Assembly (NCBI GenBank): GCA_018606805.1
Contig: JAGYWI010000004.1
Coordinates: 88,509-152,508 of the forward strand
DNA length: 64,000 bases
Direction of reading: 5' to 3'
Source of the DNA: Candidatus Magnetomicrobium cryptolimnococcus
GTDB taxonomy: Bacteria; Nitrospirota; Thermodesulfovibrionia; Thermodesulfovibrionales; Magnetobacteriaceae
Shown here: positions 60,909 to 64,000 of the stretch, one piece after another
Layout: every line of letters begins with the position of its first letter
Numbering within the stretch: position 1 is the stretch's first letter
Notes under the pieces: generated by a model
What the model saw: only the letters and a program-made list of their open reading frames with translations
Told to the model about the DNA's origin: nothing
The model's database searches: none
Translations under genes and position numbers: made by a program

Positions 60909-61931
60909 TTATCCGTATTGGTGCACTATATCAACTAAAGCCTTAACGTTATCAACTGGCGTTTGTGGTAAGACGCCATGTCCTAGATTAAAGATATGAC
61001 CTTTTGTAAGAGCTGCTTTTTTAAGTATATCGTAGGCCTCTTTTTTAATCTTTACAGTGTCAGAAAATAGCAAACATGGGTCAAGGTTTCCTTGAAGAAC
61101 GGCCTTGCCATTAAATATACTAACAACCCGTGCCATATCCACTCGCCAATCTATACCAAAGACATCTGCCTTAATTTCAGACATCTTTTCAAGCAACCCG
61201 GCACAGTTATTTAAAAAATATATAACCGGCACACCCTTTTTCTTGATTTCCTCTAAAACAGTTACTACATACGGCAAGGCATAGGTTGCAAAATCATTTG
61301 GCGACAGTACACCCGCCCATGAGTCAAAGAGCTGTACGGCATCAGCGCCAGCGTCTATTTGCGCACTTAGGTACTTAATAGTTGAATCGGTAAGTTTTTG
61401 CATAATTGTATTAAAAACGCCACTGTCGCTGTACATAATGGTCTTCGTATTTATAAAGTTTTTAGAAGTTCCACCTTCTATGATATACGTAGCCACAGTA
61501 AAAGGTGCTCCGGCAAATCCGATAAGCGGCACCTTATTTGACAGCTCTTTTTTTAGTATTTTTATTGTTTCCAAAACAAAAGGCACATCTTCTAACGGGT
61601 CAATTATGCTAAGTGCCCTTGCTGCTTCCAAGGTTCTAACTGTTTTAGAAAAGACAGGCCCCTTTTCTTCATGAAAGGAAAGTCCAAGCCCCATGGCCTC
61701 GGCTATAATCAATATATCAGAAAAGAGTATTGCTGCATCAACACCAAGTATATCCACTGGCTGTATAGTAACCTCAGCAGCCAAATGAGGGGTTTTACAA
61801 AGCGTTAGAAAATCAACAGTTCCCCTTACTTTTTGGTATTGAGGCAGATAACGCCCTGCTTGCCTCATTATCCAAATAGGTGTGTGCTCACATCCATTAC
61901 CTTTGCACGCATTTAAAAAAGTATTATTCAT
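60909..61931 (-). CDS. hemE: Uroporphyrinogen decarboxylase
   Basis: The 340-residue enzyme removes four carboxylates from uroporphyrinogen III to form coproporphyrinogen III. Signature IWIMRQAGRYLPQYQKVR, ILFSDILIIAEAMGLGLSF with the catalytic Asp, and GNLDPCLLF and GHGVLPQTPVDNVKALVD near the end. It is the first gene of the haem run hemE-hemH-hemY. It lies 42 bases after the HtrA-type gene on the same strand. Confidence 0.96.
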   Translation of the reverse strand: MNNTFLNACKGNGCEHTPIWIMRQAGRYLPQYQKVRGTVDFLTLCKTPHLAAEVTIQPVDILGVDAAILFSDILIIAEAMGLGLSFHEEKGPVFSKTVRTLEAARALSIIDPLEDVPFVLETIKILKKELSNKVPLIGFAGAPFTVATYIIEGGTSKNFINTKTIMYSDSGVFNTIMQKLTDSTIKYLSAQIDAGADAVQLFDSWAGVLSPNDFATYALPYVVTVLEEIKKKGVPVIYFLNNCAGLLEKMSEIKADVFGIDWRVDMARVVSIFNGKAVLQGNLDPCLLFSDTVKIKKEAYDILKKAALTKGHIFNLGHGVLPQTPVDNVKALVDIVHQYG

Positions 61932-61973
61932 CTAAAAATACCGTCCTCTTATTATAACATAAAACAGTAAAAA

Positions 61974-63428
61974 CTAATTGTTTTTTGAGCTTGAAATTGT
62001 TAAATAGATATATGAGCCTCCCCTATAAACAAGTAGTAGGACATCATCTTTTTCTTTTAAAGAGGACACTATTTTTTTATAGTCATTTAAATTTTTAATT
62101 TCTTTTCTATTAATTTCCTGAATGATGTCTCCCCTTTTGATAACAGATGCCGCAAGACTTTCCGGGTCTACATCGGTTACGGCAACACCAGAAACCTTTT
62201 CAGGCAGGCGAAATTCCTCTTTTAAAGCTCCGGTTAGCTCATGGACAGAAACCCCTTTAAGGTTGTTATTATACAAATCTGCATTAGTAATTGTCGTGCC
62301 CTCATCGCCAAATTTCTCTTCATCAGGCAGCTCACCTATTTTTACATTAAATGTAGTCTTAGTATTATTCCTTAGCACAATCACTTCAATTGTCTGACCT
62401 GGCTTTGTCCGAGCTACAATATTACGTATCTGTCTTGTATCAAGAGCCTCCTTACCATCATAGCTAATAATAACATCCCCACGTTTAAAACCCGCCTTAT
62501 CGGCCGGTCCAACTTCAACAACGTCAGCTATCAACACACCATGTATATTATCATCAATATTGAAATTTTTTCTAAGTGATTCCGTCAATGGCTGTATGTT
62601 AACCCCAAGCCAGCCCCTAACCACCTTGCCGTCGCTTAAAAGGCTATCCATCACGTTTTTTGCCATAGCACTTGGTATTGCAAAACCTATTCCCTGATAG
62701 CCCCCGCTTGTTGAAAATATGGCGGTATTTATACCAACCACCTCACCACTTGTATTAACAAGGGCGCCTCCGGAATTACCCGGATTTATGGCAGCATCTA
62801 TTTGTATAAAGTCCTCGTAATCGGCAATACCAACATTACTCCTGCCTGTAGCACTAACTATTCCCATCGTTACTGTGTGGCTAAGGCCATAAGGGTTACC
62901 TATGGCAACAACCAAATCGCCCACCTTTAGGCTATCCGAGTTCCCTAATTTTACAGTAGGCAGATTTCTGGCCTCTATTTTTATAACAGCAAGGTCCGTT
63001 TTTTGGTCTGTACCGATAACCTTGCCGATGTACTCTTTCTCGTTAACAAGCGTTACCTTTATCTCATCCGCCCCCTTAACTACATGACTATTAGTAAGTA
63101 TGTATCCATCATCCCGCACAATAACGCCGGAGCCCAAAGATTTGGATTCGTATTTTTTGTTAAAAGGAAGCCTACCACCAAAAAACTGCTTTAGCATTGA
63201 GTCATCAAAGAACTGTCCCATCGGATTATCTTTTAAATTGATAACCTTTGACGTAGATATGTTAACAATGGCAGGCCCTGCAAGTTCTGATATTTCATGG
63301 AGTGCAACGCCAATTTGGTTGAGCGTTGATTTACTTTCTGGTGTAATCTCCCTTTGAAAGGCAAATACACTTGTATATAATAACAATGGCAATAATAAGG
63401 TTAAAGGCACTTTTTTTAATAGCAGCAT
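61974..63428 (-). CDS. degP: Periplasmic HtrA/Deg-type serine protease
   Basis: The 484-residue protein has a signal peptide (LTLLLPLLLYTSVFAF), a trypsin-like domain with the triad His (TNSHVVKGADE), Asp (KTDLAVIKI) and Ser (GNSGGALVNTSG), and two PDZ domains. The Ser motif and the helix AIPSAMAKNVMDSL are typical. It degrades or refolds damaged proteins in the periplasm. The usual LA loop is shortened (DNPMGQFFDDSMLKQFFG). It could also be called DegQ; the sequence alone does not settle this. AAGGAGG precedes the ATG. Confidence 0.94.
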   Translation of the reverse strand: MLLLKKVPLTLLLPLLLYTSVFAFQREITPESKSTLNQIGVALHEISELAGPAIVNISTSKVINLKDNPMGQFFDDSMLKQFFGGRLPFNKKYESKSLGSGVIVRDDGYILTNSHVVKGADEIKVTLVNEKEYIGKVIGTDQKTDLAVIKIEARNLPTVKLGNSDSLKVGDLVVAIGNPYGLSHTVTMGIVSATGRSNVGIADYEDFIQIDAAINPGNSGGALVNTSGEVVGINTAIFSTSGGYQGIGFAIPSAMAKNVMDSLLSDGKVVRGWLGVNIQPLTESLRKNFNIDDNIHGVLIADVVEVGPADKAGFKRGDVIISYDGKEALDTRQIRNIVARTKPGQTIEVIVLRNNTKTTFNVKIGELPDEEKFGDEGTTITNADLYNNNLKGVSVHELTGALKEEFRLPEKVSGVAVTDVDPESLAASVIKRGDIIQEINRKEIKNLNDYKKIVSSLKEKDDVLLLVYRGGSYIYLTISSSKNN

Positions 63429-63642
63429 TAGGATAACCTCCTTGATTTAAATAATAGATGGTGTAATTATATCACAAAAATTAGTAGAAAAAAAGAGAAA
63501 AATTGAGCTTACAGTAACTTCCGATGCTACCAAACTAAACAAGGCACACATGCAGGAATATAATAGTGGTAGACAAAAACTTTGTTATAATAAATAATAA
63601 TATGGTATTGGTCTTAAAAAAAACAAAAGGGATGGTAAGTGT

Positions 63643-64000
63643 ATGACAGCTAAAGAAATGGAGTTAGGGTTTCAAGAGGTATGGAGGCTTTTTATGGAAG
63701 TTCGGGAAGATTTCAAAAAAACTGATAATGAAATTAAAGAACTTGCTGATAGGTTCAAGGAAACTGATAACGAAATCAAAGAGCTTGGCAAAACAGTAGA
63801 CAAATTATCTAAAGAAGTAGAAAAAACAACAAAAGCAGTTGATGGGTTATCTAGTAAGTGGAGTAGGTTTGTTGAGGGCTTGATAGTACCTGCTATGGAA
63901 AGACTGTTTAAAGAAAGAGGTATTAAGATTGATAAAATCTTAACAAGAGTAAGAGCAAAGGGACGAGTTATGGAGATAGATATTTTGGCTATAAATGGCA
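63643..64000 (+). CDS. DUF3782-like protein, C-terminus beyond window
   Basis: An open frame from ATG 63643 to the edge (119 residues so far). It opens with a charged coiled coil in which KTDNEIKEL is repeated twice about 15 residues apart, followed by VEKTTKAVDGLSSKWSRFVEGLIVPAMERLFKERGIKID. This last part, with a WSRFVEG-like turn and GIKI, matches DUF3782/PD-(D/E)XK-type proteins, where a nuclease-like domain follows the coiled coil. The visible end, GRVMEIDILAING, fits the beginning of such a core (the D of EIDIL would be a metal ligand). Function unknown. Confidence 0.7.
   Translation, partial: MTAKEMELGFQEVWRLFMEVREDFKKTDNEIKELADRFKETDNEIKELGKTVDKLSKEVEKTTKAVDGLSSKWSRFVEGLIVPAMERLFKERGIKIDKILTRVRAKGRVMEIDILAING

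Noticed and set aside
1..64000. tRNA, rRNA, prophage, integrative element or magnetosome genes
   Set aside because: I looked for conserved tRNA arms, rRNA stretches, integrase or phage structural proteins and Mam-type proteins and saw none.

Overview
The window looks like a chromosomal segment of an AT-rich, anaerobic, Gram-negative-type bacterium. The best guess is a Nitrospirota lineage close to Thermodesulfovibrionia, possibly a relative of the magnetotactic members. This rests on a bacterial Wood-Ljungdahl (CO dehydrogenase/acetyl-CoA synthase) operon with a NADH-oxidising module, type II secretion pseudopilins, many hemerythrin, REC and HD-GYP type sensors, and dispersed palindromic repeats. 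No rRNA, tRNA or magnetosome gene is present, so the assignment is inference. No prophage, CRISPR array or intact insertion sequence was seen.

Layout. 0-6.4 kb: an MBL-fold protein (cut by the window edge) and an HDOD protein, CorA, a REC-histidine kinase, a response regulator and a bacteriohemerythrin, then a NifS-like cysteine desulfurase. 6.5-7.5 kb: a small accessory pocket with a RelE/YafQ-like toxin-antitoxin pair, a DUF29 gene cut off by an 82-bp palindromic repeat, and further repeat copies. 7.5-15.7 kb (minus strand): a DUF1232 protein, a sigma-54 activator, gspI-J-K-L-M and transketolase. 15.9-18.7 kb: a cyclic-nucleotide-binding protein, an MNT/HEPN pair and an old-yellow-enzyme family protein. 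18.7-19.0 kb: repeats. 19.0-26.0 kb: hisH, an HD-GYP protein, cysK, a PilZ protein, a metallophosphoesterase and a chemoreceptor ending in a hemerythrin domain.

26.1-34.4 kb is a trehalose block. It carries a TreS-maltokinase fusion convergent with treZ-treY, so both the maltose-isomerising and the glucan-derived routes are encoded. 34.7-36.8 kb holds tpiA, secG and a 4Fe-4S/DUF3786 protein. 36.8-37.7 kb holds a decayed transposase and a repeat that matches, in inverted orientation, the one at 18.8 kb.

37.7-51.0 kb is one long minus-strand operon: acsE-acsD-acsC-acsB-cooS, then NuoE-like, NuoF/HydB-like, a 4Fe-4S protein, a NuoG-like protein and a class I fumarase beta-type subunit. It encodes the carbonyl branch and the methyl transfer of the Wood-Ljungdahl pathway, together with a soluble NADH-oxidising iron-sulfur complex that may connect NADH and ferredoxin. 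No hydrogenase or formate dehydrogenase catalytic subunit and no cooC/acsF are present.

51.4-64 kb: a small exported helical protein, a surface-glycan-like cluster (glycosyltransferase, B12-radical SAM, two paralogous methyltransferases), two REC proteins (one with a GcvH-like domain lacking the lipoyl lysine motif), a DUF465 protein, the haem genes hemE-hemH-hemY, an HtrA/Deg protease, and the start of a DUF3782-like protein cut by the window edge.
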